From positions 186,001 through 250,000 of the forward strand of contig JAJEBK010000032.1 in NCBI GenBank assembly GCA_022823945.1: a stretch of DNA of 64,000 nucleotides. Reading direction: 5' to 3'. The notes under the pieces were generated by a model that was not told where the DNA came from, did not search any database, and saw only the letters and a program-made list of their open reading frames with translations. This DNA comes from Anaerolineae bacterium (GTDB lineage Bacteria > Chloroflexota > Anaerolineae > Aggregatilineales > Phototrophicaceae). A program made the position numbers and the translations under genes. Every line of letters begins with the position of its first letter. The first letter of the stretch is position 1. Of this stretch, positions 1 through 8,888 are shown piece after piece.

Positions 1-200
1 CGGCCGAATATGCCACTGATATCATCTTGGTGGGAAAGTCGCAAACCGCGCCGATCTTGCGTGGGATCGAGACGACTACTTTTGATCGCGCGCGTGTGCA
101 TGTCGTCGACACGCTGGAGCAGTCGGTAGCCTGGTATCAGCAGCATCTGCGCGCCGGAGATGCCGTTCTGTTTCTGAATGACTTGCCCGATACCTATTGA
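1..200 (+). CDS. murF: MurF-like Mur ligase, C-terminal end (5' truncated by window)
   Basis: The reading frame is open from base 3 and stops at TGA 198-200. Only about 65 C-terminal residues are visible, ending in GDAVLFLNDLPDTY. That tail matches the end of MurF-type ligases (UDP-MurNAc-tripeptide:D-Ala-D-Ala ligase), which add the D-Ala-D-Ala dipeptide to the cytoplasmic murein precursor. The next gene, D-Ala-D-Ala ligase, makes that dipeptide and begins 16 bases downstream, which supports the call. The ATP-binding and central domains lie outside the window, so another Mur ligase family member cannot be excluded. Confidence 0.7.
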   Translation, partial: AEYATDIILVGKSQTAPILRGIETTTFDRARVHVVDTLEQSVAWYQQHLRAGDAVLFLNDLPDTY

Positions 201-216
201 ACGCGAGGAGCAGCCG

Positions 217-1407
217 ATGAGCAGCCGCCGCAGCATTGTCGCCGTCTTGTTTGGCGGACGCAGCGTGGAGCACGATGTTTCTATCGTAACCGGGCAACAG
301 ATTATGGCGGCCTTCCCAGCCGACCGTTACGAGATTGCGCCGGTCTACATCACGCGCGATGGACGTTGGTTCACTGGCGCGCCCCTGCTACAGCTGGAAA
401 ATTTTCGTGACGACGCGCTGCTGGAAAAGCCCGGCATCGAAGCCTGCTTGCTTTCGCCCGATACGCGACATCACGGCTTGATCATCAATCCACTGGCAGG
501 TCGATTCAGTCGCAGCCGCGTCCAGCGCATTGATGTGGTCTTCCCCGCGCTGCATGGCTCACATGGCGAAGATGGCAGCCTGCAAGGTTTGCTGGAACTG
601 GCGGATATTGCCTATGTTGGCTGCGCGACGCTCGGCTCGGCGCTCAGCAACGACAAAATCATGACCAAGGTGGCGCTGCGGCAAGCAGGCGTGCCGGTGC
701 TGGACGATTTCTGGGTTACGCGGGAAGCCTGGGTTGCTGCGCCTGATGACATTGTGGTGCAGATTCGCGACCGCTTCGACTTTCCGCTCTTCATCAAACC
801 AGCCTGCCTGGGCTCGAGCATCGGCATCGGGCGGGCAGATGACGAGATCTTGCTGCGCGCCAGCCTGGATGTCGCCGCCAGCTTTGATCGTCGCATCCTG
901 GTCGAGCCAGCCCTGACCGACGGCGTGGAGATCAACTGCGCCGTGATGGGCTATGGCAATGACTATGAAGCCTCGCCGCTGGAACAACCGCTCGGCTGGG
1001 ATGACTTCCTTTCCTACGAAGACAAGTATCTGCGCGGTGGAGAAGGCATGAAAAGCGCCGACCGTATCATCCCCGCGCCGATAGACGATGAGCTGGGCGC
1101 GCGCATCAAGTCCTTGAGCATTGCTGCATTCCAGGCTGTCGACGGCCGTGGCATCGCGCGCATTGATTATCTGGTCCGTGCGCAGACAGACGAGGTCTAT
1201 CTCAACGAAATCAACACCATGCCGGGCTCGCTGGCATTTTATCTTTGGCACGAAGCCGGTCGCAGCCGCGCCCAGGTACTGGAGCGCCTCGTTCAGTTGG
1301 CACGCGCCGCGCATGTCGACAAACGCCGCAATACCTACGATTATCAGACCGACCTGCTATCCATAGCCAGCCAGCGAGGCAGCAAGGGTGCCAAGCGCAA
1401 GGGCTAG
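217..1407 (+). CDS. ddl: D-alanine--D-alanine ligase
   Basis: ATP-grasp ligase joining two D-alanines for murein precursors in the cytoplasm; 396 aa. The N-terminal motif LFGGRSVEHDVS is near residue 10, FPALHGSHGEDG near 109, the ATP-grasp KPACLGSSIGI near 194, and the metal-binding NEINTMPGS near 330. The SYEDKYL segment keeps the Tyr expected of D-Ala-D-Ala rather than D-Ala-D-Lac enzymes. I chose ATG 217 because AGGAG lies at 206-210; an in-frame ATG at 178 would overlap the MurF-like gene and lacks a ribosome site. The two genes form a precursor-synthesis pair. Confidence 0.95.
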   Translation: MSSRRSIVAVLFGGRSVEHDVSIVTGQQIMAAFPADRYEIAPVYITRDGRWFTGAPLLQLENFRDDALLEKPGIEACLLSPDTRHHGLIINPLAGRFSRSRVQRIDVVFPALHGSHGEDGSLQGLLELADIAYVGCATLGSALSNDKIMTKVALRQAGVPVLDDFWVTREAWVAAPDDIVVQIRDRFDFPLFIKPACLGSSIGIGRADDEILLRASLDVAASFDRRILVEPALTDGVEINCAVMGYGNDYEASPLEQPLGWDDFLSYEDKYLRGGEGMKSADRIIPAPIDDELGARIKSLSIAAFQAVDGRGIARIDYLVRAQTDEVYLNEINTMPGSLAFYLWHEAGRSRAQVLERLVQLARAAHVDKRRNTYDYQTDLLSIASQRGSKGAKRKG

Positions 1408-1427
1408 CTTGTCGGCAATGTTGCCTA

Positions 1428-1436
1428 TGTTATGAT
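1428..1436 (+). promoter_or_regulatory. Putative sigma-70 promoter (extended -10) of the glycosyltransferase gene
   Basis: TG-T-TATGAT at 1428-1436, with TTGTCG at 1409-1414 sixteen bases upstream as a -35. It lies about 40 bases before the ATG at 1475. It belongs to the TGnTAnnnT family seen repeatedly in this window. Confidence 0.5.
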
Positions 1437-1474
1437 AAGCGCGACAGGCGCAACCAGCAGTCAAAGCAAGTGCC

Positions 1475-3097
1475 ATGCCCTATCTGTCCGGCAACCCCCG
1501 CCCACCCCGTCCTTCTGAAGTCGGTCGCTCTATCTGGAGTGGCGCGCCCCTGCCGCCTATCCCCGAGCGCGTGCTGGATGGCATCCCCGGTTTCATCGCC
1601 TGGTTGGCGCTGCTGGTTTCCATTTCCAGCGCAGTCGCCTTTCCGTTGACGTTGATGCTGACAGCCGCGCTGGTGGCTTGTTATACGGCGCTGCGTTTCT
1701 TGCTGGCGGGGATCGCCAACGCCATGGGTATGCGGCGCATCCACGAATGGGAAGCTGTCGACTGGCATCAACGCTACCTGGACGAGCGCAAGCCGACCTC
1801 GCTGGAATGGGAGCGCGTTCATCATCTGGTCATCATTCCCAACTACAACGAGTCGATGAAGCTGCTGCATCGTACCTTGGACAGCCTGAGCCAACAGCAC
1901 AATGCGCACACGCAGATTTCGGTGCTGCTGGCTATGGAAGCAGCCGAGCCAGGCAGCTATCAAAAGGCGCAGAGCCTGCACGCGCAATATGCCGAGTACT
2001 TCGCCAAAGTGCACTTCACCTTGCATCCGCGCGGGCTGCTGGGCGAGATGCAATGCAAATCCGCCAATTTGTCCTGGGCGGTCAACCGCTTCTTCGAGAA
2101 TATCGTCGCCGACTACGGGCTGGATACCGATCATATCGTTGTGACCACCATGGATGCCGATACGCGCTGGCACAAAAATCATTTTGCCGCACTGACCTAT
2201 CATTTCGCTATCAGCGAAGACCGCCACCGCAAGTTTTGGCAGGCACCGATCCGTTATCATGGCAATATCTGGCAGGTCAACCCACTCATGCGCATCATCA
2301 ATACCTACGCGACAGCGTTCGAGCTGGCGTATCTGGCCGCGCCCTGGTGGATGGCCATGCCCATGTCGTCTTATTCGCTCAGCTTGAATCTGCTGGAACA
2401 GAGCGGCAACTGGGATACAGATGTAATAGCCGATGAATGGCATATGTTGATCAAAGCCTACTTCGCCACGGGCGGGCAAGTTACACTGGAGCACATTTAC
2501 CTGCCCTTCTTGGCCGATTCCACCACCGGCGTCAACATTATCGACTCCATCCGCAATCGCTATAGCCAAACGCTTCGACACGCCTGGGGCAGCAAAGAAG
2601 TCGGCTATATGCTGGCGAAGCTGATCGAAAATCCGCAGGTCGTATCGGGCAATTCGCTGAAGCTGCTGTTGCGCATCGCTCACGACATTCTGCTGGCTGG
2701 CGCGGGCTGGATCATCCTGACAGTTGGCTCGCAGTTGCCAGTTTTTTTTCATCCGGATATCGCGCCAGTACAAGTGCAAGGCATGATCGAAGCCAGCGAC
2801 AAGCTGAGCTACCTGCTGCATGGCATCGCGACCAGTCATCCAGCCTGGCTGCTGCTTGCGGTCTCGGGCTTGGTCATGATTTTGCTGGTGGTGGTCTTCC
2901 AGGTGCAAGATTATCGCATCCGCCCACCCCGGATCGCGCCTTATACACTGGCGGAGTCGTTGCTGGAATTGTTGAGCATCCCTTTCATGCTGGTGCTGAC
3001 GCTCTTTGTGGTGGCGCTGCCGACCCTGGTGGCGCAGACAAGGCTGCTGCTGGGCATCCCGCTACAGTTCATCGTAACCGACAAGCAGACCGACTAG
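1475..3097 (+). CDS. Membrane-anchored family 2 glycosyltransferase-like protein
   Basis: A 540-residue protein with a GT-A glycosyltransferase core between membrane segments. Hydrophobic stretches lie near residues 42-75 and again near 405-425, 465-490 and 500-530. The core shows VIIPNYNES near 118-125 and MDADTR near 226, which resembles the DxD metal/nucleotide-sugar site. A DEWHM segment further on could be the catalytic acidic region. Such proteins polymerise or transfer sugars at the inner face of the cytoplasmic membrane; acceptor and sugar cannot be read from the sequence. The ATG at 1475 has only a weak ribosome site. The gene stands alone behind its own extended -10 promoter. Confidence 0.75.
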   Translation: MPYLSGNPRPPRPSEVGRSIWSGAPLPPIPERVLDGIPGFIAWLALLVSISSAVAFPLTLMLTAALVACYTALRFLLAGIANAMGMRRIHEWEAVDWHQRYLDERKPTSLEWERVHHLVIIPNYNESMKLLHRTLDSLSQQHNAHTQISVLLAMEAAEPGSYQKAQSLHAQYAEYFAKVHFTLHPRGLLGEMQCKSANLSWAVNRFFENIVADYGLDTDHIVVTTMDADTRWHKNHFAALTYHFAISEDRHRKFWQAPIRYHGNIWQVNPLMRIINTYATAFELAYLAAPWWMAMPMSSYSLSLNLLEQSGNWDTDVIADEWHMLIKAYFATGGQVTLEHIYLPFLADSTTGVNIIDSIRNRYSQTLRHAWGSKEVGYMLAKLIENPQVVSGNSLKLLLRIAHDILLAGAGWIILTVGSQLPVFFHPDIAPVQVQGMIEASDKLSYLLHGIATSHPAWLLLAVSGLVMILLVVVFQVQDYRIRPPRIAPYTLAESLLELLSIPFMLVLTLFVVALPTLVAQTRLLLGIPLQFIVTDKQTD

Positions 3098-3120
3098 GTG
3101 CCACCGCGTGACAATCGGTT

Positions 3121-3342
3121 CGACTACACATCCAACACAGAGATCACAGAGGACAGCGAGAGCACAGAGCTATACTTCACTCGGTCTGCTCAATCAACTC
3201 GGTGCACTGGGTTGCTATTATTTCCATCAATACTTTCTTGGTCCGACAAAGCATTGTCATCGAGCAAGAACAACTGAATATATGGTGGAATTTGGCTTTC
3301 GCGGCGGCGGCTATTCTATGGATACGCCAAAAGCAAAGATAA
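3121..3342 (+). pseudogene. Start-less C-terminal fragment of a small membrane protein
   Basis: In the frame starting at 3121, translation runs without a stop to TAA 3340-3342. The first part, HRDHRGQREHR, is just the translated CACAGAG repeat. The second part reads like a real protein end: a hydrophobic WVAIISINTFLV, a polar QEQLNIWWN turn, then AFAAAAILWIRQKQR. No start codon lies in this frame. I read it as the residual tail of a membrane protein whose 5' part was replaced by the repeat. A competing ATG-started frame at 3108-3353 gives a less protein-like product and is not annotated. Confidence 0.35.
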
Positions 3343-3390
3343 GGCAAATGTAGCATAACCCTGTGTGCCCTATGTGTCCTCTGTGTTTAG
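3134..3390. repeat. Inverted CACAGAGGACA-type repeat arms enclosing a coding relic
   Basis: The left arm (3134-3170) is built from imperfect CACAGAG/GGACA units. The right arm (3359-3390, CTGTGT...TGTGTCCTCTGTGT) is its approximate reverse complement. The arms frame about 190 bases. This fills most of the 406-base gap between the glycosyltransferase and rluB-like genes. The rest of the gap (3391-3503) shows no convincing feature beyond a possible TATCAT -10 at 3467-3472. Similar CACAGAGGACACAGAG arms occur beside hypothetical genes in many bacteria; that is recalled knowledge, not a search result. Confidence 0.5.
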
Positions 3391-3503
3391 GTTAGACGAT
3401 ATAGGTTGACCCGATTGGCCATCCAGGCTCACCAGGCTTGCCCTAGCGCGCGGCGGACTGCCAGCCTATCATAGATGGGCGAAAGACACCGAAAGATGCG
3501 ATC

Positions 3504-4280
3504 GTGCCAAGTGAACGCGTGCAAAAAATCATGGCGCAAGCCGATATTGGTTCGCGGCGCGCCTGCGAAGAGATCATCCGCCATGGACGGGTGCAGGTGA
3601 ATGGCGCGGTCGTCGCGCTGGGCGCAAAAGCCGACCCGTCGCGGGATGTCATCGTAGTCGATGGCTCGCGCATCGGCGCCCCTGCCAGGCCCATCACCAT
3701 TGCGCTCAACAAACCCAAGGGCATATTGAGCACCAACCGGGCAGAAGCTGGCGACGAGCGGCCAACCATCCGTGAGCTTGTCGATGTGCCGGGGCACCTC
3801 TTCACTATCGGCAGGCTGGATGCAGACAGCGAAGGCTTGATGATCCTGACCAATAATGGCGAGCTGGCAAACCGCATCACGCATCCGCGCTATGAGCACA
3901 CCAAGACCTACAAAGTCACGGTCAAGGGCAAGGTCGCGCGGGCGACGCTGGAGAAGTGGGAGAGCGGCATCTGGCTGGACGACAGCCGCACAGCCGCCTG
4001 TTCGGTCAAGGTGCTGCAGTCGACAAAACGCTCGACCGTGCTGCGCGTGGTGATGGTCGAGGGCCGCAAGCGGCAGATCCGCCGGGTGGCCGGGGCGCTG
4101 GGGCATCCTGTCATTCGCATCGTGCGCACGCATATCGGACAGTTGGGCTTGGGGACTTTGCGCAAAGGCACCTGGTATCAACTCGCAGATGATGAAATCG
4201 ACTTTATGCTGCAGCCAGCGCCGGCGCTAGCCGAAATACGCCGCAAACGCCGCGCCCGCAAACGAAACGCCAGGCAGTGA
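3504..4280 (+). CDS. RsuA/RluB-family rRNA pseudouridine synthase
   Basis: A 258-residue cytoplasmic enzyme that isomerises a uridine in rRNA to pseudouridine. An N-terminal S4 RNA-binding domain covers residues 1-50 (VQKIMAQADIGSRRACEEII). The catalytic domain contains NKPKGILST, GRLDADSEGL near residue 103 with the catalytic Asp, and the family motif EGRKRQIRR. Length and layout fit RluB/RsuA-type enzymes; the exact target uridine is not deducible. The start is GTG 3504 with a weak upstream purine run. The stop codon overlaps the start of the next gene (TGATG), implying coupled translation. Confidence 0.88.
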   Translation: MPSERVQKIMAQADIGSRRACEEIIRHGRVQVNGAVVALGAKADPSRDVIVVDGSRIGAPARPITIALNKPKGILSTNRAEAGDERPTIRELVDVPGHLFTIGRLDADSEGLMILTNNGELANRITHPRYEHTKTYKVTVKGKVARATLEKWESGIWLDDSRTAACSVKVLQSTKRSTVLRVVMVEGRKRQIRRVAGALGHPVIRIVRTHIGQLGLGTLRKGTWYQLADDEIDFMLQPAPALAEIRRKRRARKRNARQ

Positions 4281-5008
4281 TGTCGGCTGGATTCACTATT
4301 GAAGAATATATCGCGCGGCAGCCGCTCTATGACAAACGCCGCCGCATTTTGCATCCGCTGCTGCGGGCTGTGCTGCCAGGTTTCTGCCGGGTCGAGGTGG
4401 CAGGCGTTCACAATGTCCCGCGCCAGGGACCAACCTGCCTGATGATCAACCATGTTTCATATCTTGACCCCATCGTGGTTACGGCATCCATCCCGTTTCG
4501 GCACACCATTTCGCTTTCCAAGATCGAGAATTTCAGCATCCCGGTGGTCGGTTGGCTGCTGCGGCAATGGGGACATTATCCGATTCAGCGCGGCGAATAT
4601 GACCGCAAGGCGCTCTTGCAGACCATCGCGCTGCTGCAAAACGAACAGATGGTGTTGATGGCGCCGGAAGGCACACGACACCCGGGCGGCTTGCAGCAGG
4701 CGAAAGAAGGCCTGGCATTCGTAGCGACCAAAGCCAATGCGGTCATCGTGCCAGCAGCCATTTGTGGCGCAGAAGATTGGCGGACACGGCTCAAAAGCGC
4801 GCGCAGAGCCTATGCAAAGGTCGTTTTTGGCGCGCCTTTCCGCTTCCGCCAAGGCGACCGCAAGCGCATCCCCCGCGCAGAACTGGCGCAGATGATCACC
4901 GAAGCCATGTACCAGCTCGCGACTACGATCCCGGCGGAATACGCCTATCTGCGTGGCTATTACAGCGATGTCGAAAATGCCACCAGCGATCTGCTGGAAT
5001 TCGTTTAG
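4280..5008 (+). CDS. plsC: 1-acyl-sn-glycerol-3-phosphate acyltransferase (PlsC-like)
   Basis: A 242-residue acyltransferase expected to place an acyl chain on lysophosphatidate at the membrane during phospholipid synthesis. The NHxxxxD motif appears as NHVSYLD near residue 56 and the EGTR block as PEGTRHPGG near 130. The rest fits the PlsC fold. The ATG at 4280 overlaps the rluB-like TGA; a GTG one codon upstream is an alternative. The 3' end overlaps the next, convergent gene by four bases. Substrate specificity within the family is unresolved. Confidence 0.85.
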   Translation: MSAGFTIEEYIARQPLYDKRRRILHPLLRAVLPGFCRVEVAGVHNVPRQGPTCLMINHVSYLDPIVVTASIPFRHTISLSKIENFSIPVVGWLLRQWGHYPIQRGEYDRKALLQTIALLQNEQMVLMAPEGTRHPGGLQQAKEGLAFVATKANAVIVPAAICGAEDWRTRLKSARRAYAKVVFGAPFRFRQGDRKRIPRAELAQMITEAMYQLATTIPAEYAYLRGYYSDVENATSDLLEFV

Positions 5009-6120
5009 CCACTGGCGATTTCCAGCGCCCAGTGCGTTAGCGCCGCGACCGCATCGCCCAGGCTGGCAAAGCGCCGATCTTGCGTCTGCCCGCGCACATA
5101 GCGAATGTATATCTGCTGCAAGATCACCAGCAGGCGAAAAATGCCCAGCACATGGTAGAAACGGATATCGTTGATGTCGCTGCCGCTGCTGCTGGCATAG
5201 CGCTGGACAAGCTCGTCGCGGTTCAGAAAGCCGTGTTCGCCAGCTGGCATCATGGCGATCGCGCGGACACCAGGTGGATCGTCAGGCTGGGTCCAGTAGG
5301 TCAGCAGCGCGCCCAAATCCGAAAGCGGGTCGCCCAATGTGCACATGTCCCAGTCGAGGATGGCGACCACCCGGCCTGGATCGTCTGCGGCGAACATCGT
5401 GTTGTCCAGCTTGGGGTCGTTGTGCACCAGCGAACTCGCGCTGTTTTTCGGCACGCGGCTGCTCAGCCACCGATAGATCCAGTCGACTTGCGGGTCGTCA
5501 TCCAGCCTGGCGCGCTGCCAACGCCGCTGCCAGCCATCGACTTGCCGCTGGATGAAACCGGCCGGCTTGCCCAGCTGAGCTAATCCCAACGCCGCATAAT
5601 CCACCGCGTGGAAAGCCGCCAGCGCATCCACGAGCGCTCTGCTCATTTTGCGCGGTGCGGATGGGTCGAGGGCAAATTGCGCTGGCAGATGCTCGCGAAC
5701 GACAATACCATGACAGCGGGTCATAACCTGGAAAGGGGCGCCGATCACGGCTGGGTCTTCACAATAGAGCCACGAGCGCGGCGCAAAGGCAAAGGCGCGA
5801 TGCAAGACCGAAAGCACCCGATATTCGCGGGCCATATCATGGGACGACGGCGCAATCGGACCCAACGGAGGCCTGCGCAGCACATAGTCCGCGCCGCTGG
5901 CAAATCGCAGCTGATAGGTCAAGTTGGCTTTGCCGCCGCCGAATTGTCTGACGGTCAGGTCGCCTTCCGCGTCGGGCAGCTTGCCACGCAGGTATTCTGC
6001 CAGGCGCGCCTCGTCGAAGCGCTCATCCGGGCGCACTTCAATCAAATCGGGCAGATCGGGTTCGGGCAGCTTGGACAAGAGACGGCTCGCAGCTTGGTGG
6101 ATGAGGCTACTTGGAAACAA
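5005..6120 (-). CDS. Phosphotransferase family protein (APH fold, ACAD10/11 N-domain type)
   Basis: A 371-residue aminoglycoside-phosphotransferase-fold protein. FGGGKANLTYQL near residue 60 is the glycine-rich loop. LVHNDPKLDN near 232 is the catalytic loop (usually HGD or HND), and AILDWDMCTLGDPLSDLG near 252 is the metal-binding DxD block. This version resembles the kinase-like domain found with acyl-CoA dehydrogenases (ACAD10/11) rather than drug-resistance enzymes; the substrate could be a hydroxyacyl-CoA or another hydroxylated metabolite, which is inference. The start is TTG 6120, so the exact N-terminus is uncertain. It is divergent from the murein-recycling operon. Confidence 0.75.
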   Translation of the reverse strand: MFPSSLIHQAASRLLSKLPEPDLPDLIEVRPDERFDEARLAEYLRGKLPDAEGDLTVRQFGGGKANLTYQLRFASGADYVLRRPPLGPIAPSSHDMAREYRVLSVLHRAFAFAPRSWLYCEDPAVIGAPFQVMTRCHGIVVREHLPAQFALDPSAPRKMSRALVDALAAFHAVDYAALGLAQLGKPAGFIQRQVDGWQRRWQRARLDDDPQVDWIYRWLSSRVPKNSASSLVHNDPKLDNTMFAADDPGRVVAILDWDMCTLGDPLSDLGALLTYWTQPDDPPGVRAIAMMPAGEHGFLNRDELVQRYASSSGSDINDIRFYHVLGIFRLLVILQQIYIRYVRGQTQDRRFASLGDAVAALTHWALEIASG

Positions 6121-6168
6121 GCATACGCGGTATGATTGCGCTGGTCAAATCATGAGGGACCTGCCAAT

Positions 6169-7365
6169 TTGAACCTAACGAAGACCTTCCCCATCCTGGT
6201 CGCCTACCTGGTTTTCATTGTCATCGGCATCGCCAGCGGCTTGCTCAATATCGCCTGGACATACATGCAAGCCACATTTGGCGTTTCGCACGATTCGCTA
6301 GCGGCTCTGGCGCCTGCGGCCATGCTGGGCGGCCTGGTGGCAGCTTTTTTGAATGGCGCGCTGATCGGCCGCTTTTCGCTGGGAGCCGTGCTGGTTGGCG
6401 GCATGGCTTTCGCTGGCTTCGGCCTGTTGGGTTATGCCATCGCGCCGGTTTGGCTGCTGCTGCTGGCGGTCGCCATATTCACGAGCGTTGGCAAGGGCAC
6501 AATCGACGCTGGCTTGAACAACTTTGTCGGCTCGAACTATGGCACAAGCGAGATGAACTGGCTGCATGCCTGCTGGGGCATCGGCTTGACCATCGCGCCG
6601 GCGGTCGTCACCTTTTTTGTGCTCGATCAAGGCGGCACCTGGCAATCCAGTTATATTGTGGCTGGCGTTGCCGTGCTGCTGCTGGGCGGGGTGATTCTGT
6701 TGACTTTGCCGCTTTGGAAACTGCAAGACAGCGAGCATCCGGGCAGCCAAAATGTAAATCGCCAACCGTTGAGCAAAAGCCTGCGCCGCCCAATCGTCAT
6801 CATCGGTTTGCTGTTCTTCTTCGTATACGGCGGCATCGAAATTGGCACCGGGCAGCTGGCGAACACCCTGTTGACCGAAGCGCGCTCTCTGCCACAAGAA
6901 GTCGCCAGCAGTTGGGTCAGCGCCTATTGGGGCAGTTTCACGATCGGGCGCATTTTGATGGGCTTGCTGGCCATGCGCCTGGGCGACCGGCTGTTGCTGA
7001 CGATCTGCTTTGCCTGTTCGCTTGCAGGCGCGGCGCTGCTGTTTTTGAATCCCAACGAGGCGCTCAGCTTTGTGGGCATGTTGGGCATCGGTTTTGGCTT
7101 GGCGGCCATATTCCCCATTTTGATTTCGCAGACCTATGCGCGCGTCGGCGTCGAGCATGCGGCAAACGCCATCGGCTTCCAGGTCGGCTGCGCGGCTTTG
7201 GGCGGGGCGGCGCTTTCGGGCCTGGGCGGCATTTTCGCCGAGCATGTCGGGGCGGAGTCAATCAGCCTGTTCATTTTGATTGGCGCGGCGCTTTCGGTGA
7301 TCATCTATGCGCTGATGCTGCGCTTTGAGGCGGAAATGTCCCGCGCAAAACGGGGGGCAAGCTGA
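6169..7365 (+). CDS. MFS transporter, first gene of the murein-recycling operon
   Basis: About 398 residues with roughly twelve hydrophobic segments, typical of a major facilitator permease. I chose TTG 6169 (MNLTKTFPIL...) because AGGGA at 6155-6159 sits nine bases upstream; an in-frame TTG at 6136 lacks a ribosome site. The stop overlaps the ATG of nagZ (TGATG). Its position ahead of NagZ, an AmiE-like hydrolase, a sugar kinase and MurQ suggests that it imports MurNAc, GlcNAc or muropeptides, taking the role of AmpG or a MurP-type PTS. The sequence alone does not prove that substrate; fucose-permease-like MFS proteins are the nearest resemblance. Confidence 0.8.
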   Translation: MNLTKTFPILVAYLVFIVIGIASGLLNIAWTYMQATFGVSHDSLAALAPAAMLGGLVAAFLNGALIGRFSLGAVLVGGMAFAGFGLLGYAIAPVWLLLLAVAIFTSVGKGTIDAGLNNFVGSNYGTSEMNWLHACWGIGLTIAPAVVTFFVLDQGGTWQSSYIVAGVAVLLLGGVILLTLPLWKLQDSEHPGSQNVNRQPLSKSLRRPIVIIGLLFFFVYGGIEIGTGQLANTLLTEARSLPQEVASSWVSAYWGSFTIGRILMGLLAMRLGDRLLLTICFACSLAGAALLFLNPNEALSFVGMLGIGFGLAAIFPILISQTYARVGVEHAANAIGFQVGCAALGGAALSGLGGIFAEHVGAESISLFILIGAALSVIIYALMLRFEAEMSRAKRGAS

Positions 7366-8888
7366 TGCTGACTCTGGCGCAGAAGGTCGGGCGCATGATG
7401 ATGGTGGGCTTCGATGGCTTGCGTCCACCGCCCTATATTTTGGACTGGCTGGCGCGTGGGCGCATTGGCGGCGTCTATTTGTTCGCGCGCAATGTGCAAT
7501 CGCCAGCGCAAGTCCAGCAGCTGGTCTCCGAATGTCGGGATGCCGCGCCTTTTCCAATTTTGGTTGGCATTGATCAAGAAGGTGGCATCGTCGCCCGTCT
7601 GCGCGACGGCTTCAGCGAAAGCCCGGGCAATATGGCTTTGGGCGCGGCGAAGGATTCGCAGCTCGCCGAAGCAGTCGCAGCCATGTTGGGGCGCGAGATG
7701 GCGGCGCTGGGCATCAGCTGGAACTTCGCGCCAGTCGCGGATATTGCCCATCAGCCCGACAATCCTTCGGTCAGCACGCGATCGGTCGGGCGCAATATTG
7801 AGTTGGTCAGCGAACTGGTGGCGGCGCAGGTCCGCGGCTTTCAGCGCAGTGGCGTTGCGGCGACGGTCAAGCACTTCCCCGGGCTGGGCAACACAACTGT
7901 CGACACGCATGTCGGCTTGGCGCGAGTCAGCGGCTCGCTGGATTATTTGTATACAGAAGACCTGCTGCCATTCCGCAGGGCGATCGCTGCCGGTGTCGCC
8001 TGCGTGATGCTGACGCATGTGATTTACGACGAGCTGGATGCCGACTGCCCAGCCACCATGTCGCGGCGCATCGTAAGCGATTTGCTGCGCGGAGAATTGG
8101 GTTTCACTGGCGCTGTCAGCACCGATTGCATGGAGATGAAAGCCATTACCGACCAGGTTGGCGCGGGCGAATCGGCTGTGCGCTGCGTGCTGGCGGGTGT
8201 CGATCTGCCGCTGTTTTCGCACACTCGCGCGCGGCAAACCGCAGCGTATGAGGCTGTGTTGGCGGCTGTGCAATCAAACAGAATCACTGAATCGCGCATC
8301 GACGAATCGCTGGCGCGCATTGAAGCCATGCAGCAACAGGTTCGCCTGGCTGACGCGCCGGCGCTTTATGTCGTGGGCTGCCAGGCGCATCGAGCATTGG
8401 CGAAGCAGGCGGCACGCGCGGGACTGGCGCTGCTCAAGGAAGGCACGGCGCTTTCGAGCTTGCGCGAGTCGCGAGTTGCAGCGGTGGAATTTGCCGCTGG
8501 GCGCGTATCCGATGCGGTGGAGGCCAGGTCGCAGCGCATATTCTCGGATTATCTGGCGCGGCGATTGCCCAAAGCCGATTGCCATGTGCTTGACCCAAAT
8601 GACAACGCGTCGCTGACAGAAAGCTTGTTTGAATGCGACACAGTCATCTTGCTAACGCGCAACGCCCATCTGCAGCCTGCGCAATTCCAACGCGCCCAGG
8701 CCATCGTTCGTCGCTCGCAACGGGTGATTCTGGTTTGCGCACGCGATCCATACGATGCGAACTTGCTGCCAGATGCCGATACCATCATCTGTACAAATGG
8801 CGATAGCCGCCCGTCGTTGATTGCGGCAGTCGATGCCATTTGCGGGGATTATCGCCCGCGCGGACAATTGACGGTCGAAATTGGATGA
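7365..8888 (+). CDS. nagZ: Beta-N-acetylhexosaminidase, GH3 (NagZ-type)
   Basis: A 507-residue glycoside hydrolase expected to cleave the GlcNAc-MurNAc bond of muropeptides. The TIM-barrel domain (residues 1-330) has GIDQEGGIVARL, KHFPGLGNTTVDTHVGL near 169 (the NagZ histidine loop) and STDCMEMKAI with the nucleophile Asp near 254. A C-terminal domain of about 170 residues follows, as in two-domain NagZ of Gram-positive type. There is no signal peptide, so it probably acts in the cytoplasm after import. The ATG overlaps the transporter stop, and its own stop overlaps the next ATG (ATGA), so the operon is tightly coupled. Confidence 0.9.
   Translation: MLTLAQKVGRMMMVGFDGLRPPPYILDWLARGRIGGVYLFARNVQSPAQVQQLVSECRDAAPFPILVGIDQEGGIVARLRDGFSESPGNMALGAAKDSQLAEAVAAMLGREMAALGISWNFAPVADIAHQPDNPSVSTRSVGRNIELVSELVAAQVRGFQRSGVAATVKHFPGLGNTTVDTHVGLARVSGSLDYLYTEDLLPFRRAIAAGVACVMLTHVIYDELDADCPATMSRRIVSDLLRGELGFTGAVSTDCMEMKAITDQVGAGESAVRCVLAGVDLPLFSHTRARQTAAYEAVLAAVQSNRITESRIDESLARIEAMQQQVRLADAPALYVVGCQAHRALAKQAARAGLALLKEGTALSSLRESRVAAVEFAAGRVSDAVEARSQRIFSDYLARRLPKADCHVLDPNDNASLTESLFECDTVILLTRNAHLQPAQFQRAQAIVRRSQRVILVCARDPYDANLLPDADTIICTNGDSRPSLIAAVDAICGDYRPRGQLTVEIG

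Noticed and set aside
1430..2908. Long antisense frame (492 codons) opposite the glycosyltransferase
   Set aside because: It mirrors a gene with clear motifs, is rich in His, Gln and Arg, and has no ribosome site; it follows from GC-rich codon use.
3108..3353. ATG-started 81-codon frame in the repeat-flanked gap
   Set aside because: It reads repeat sequence and gives a composition unlike a real protein; another frame over the same bases gives a convincing membrane-protein tail.
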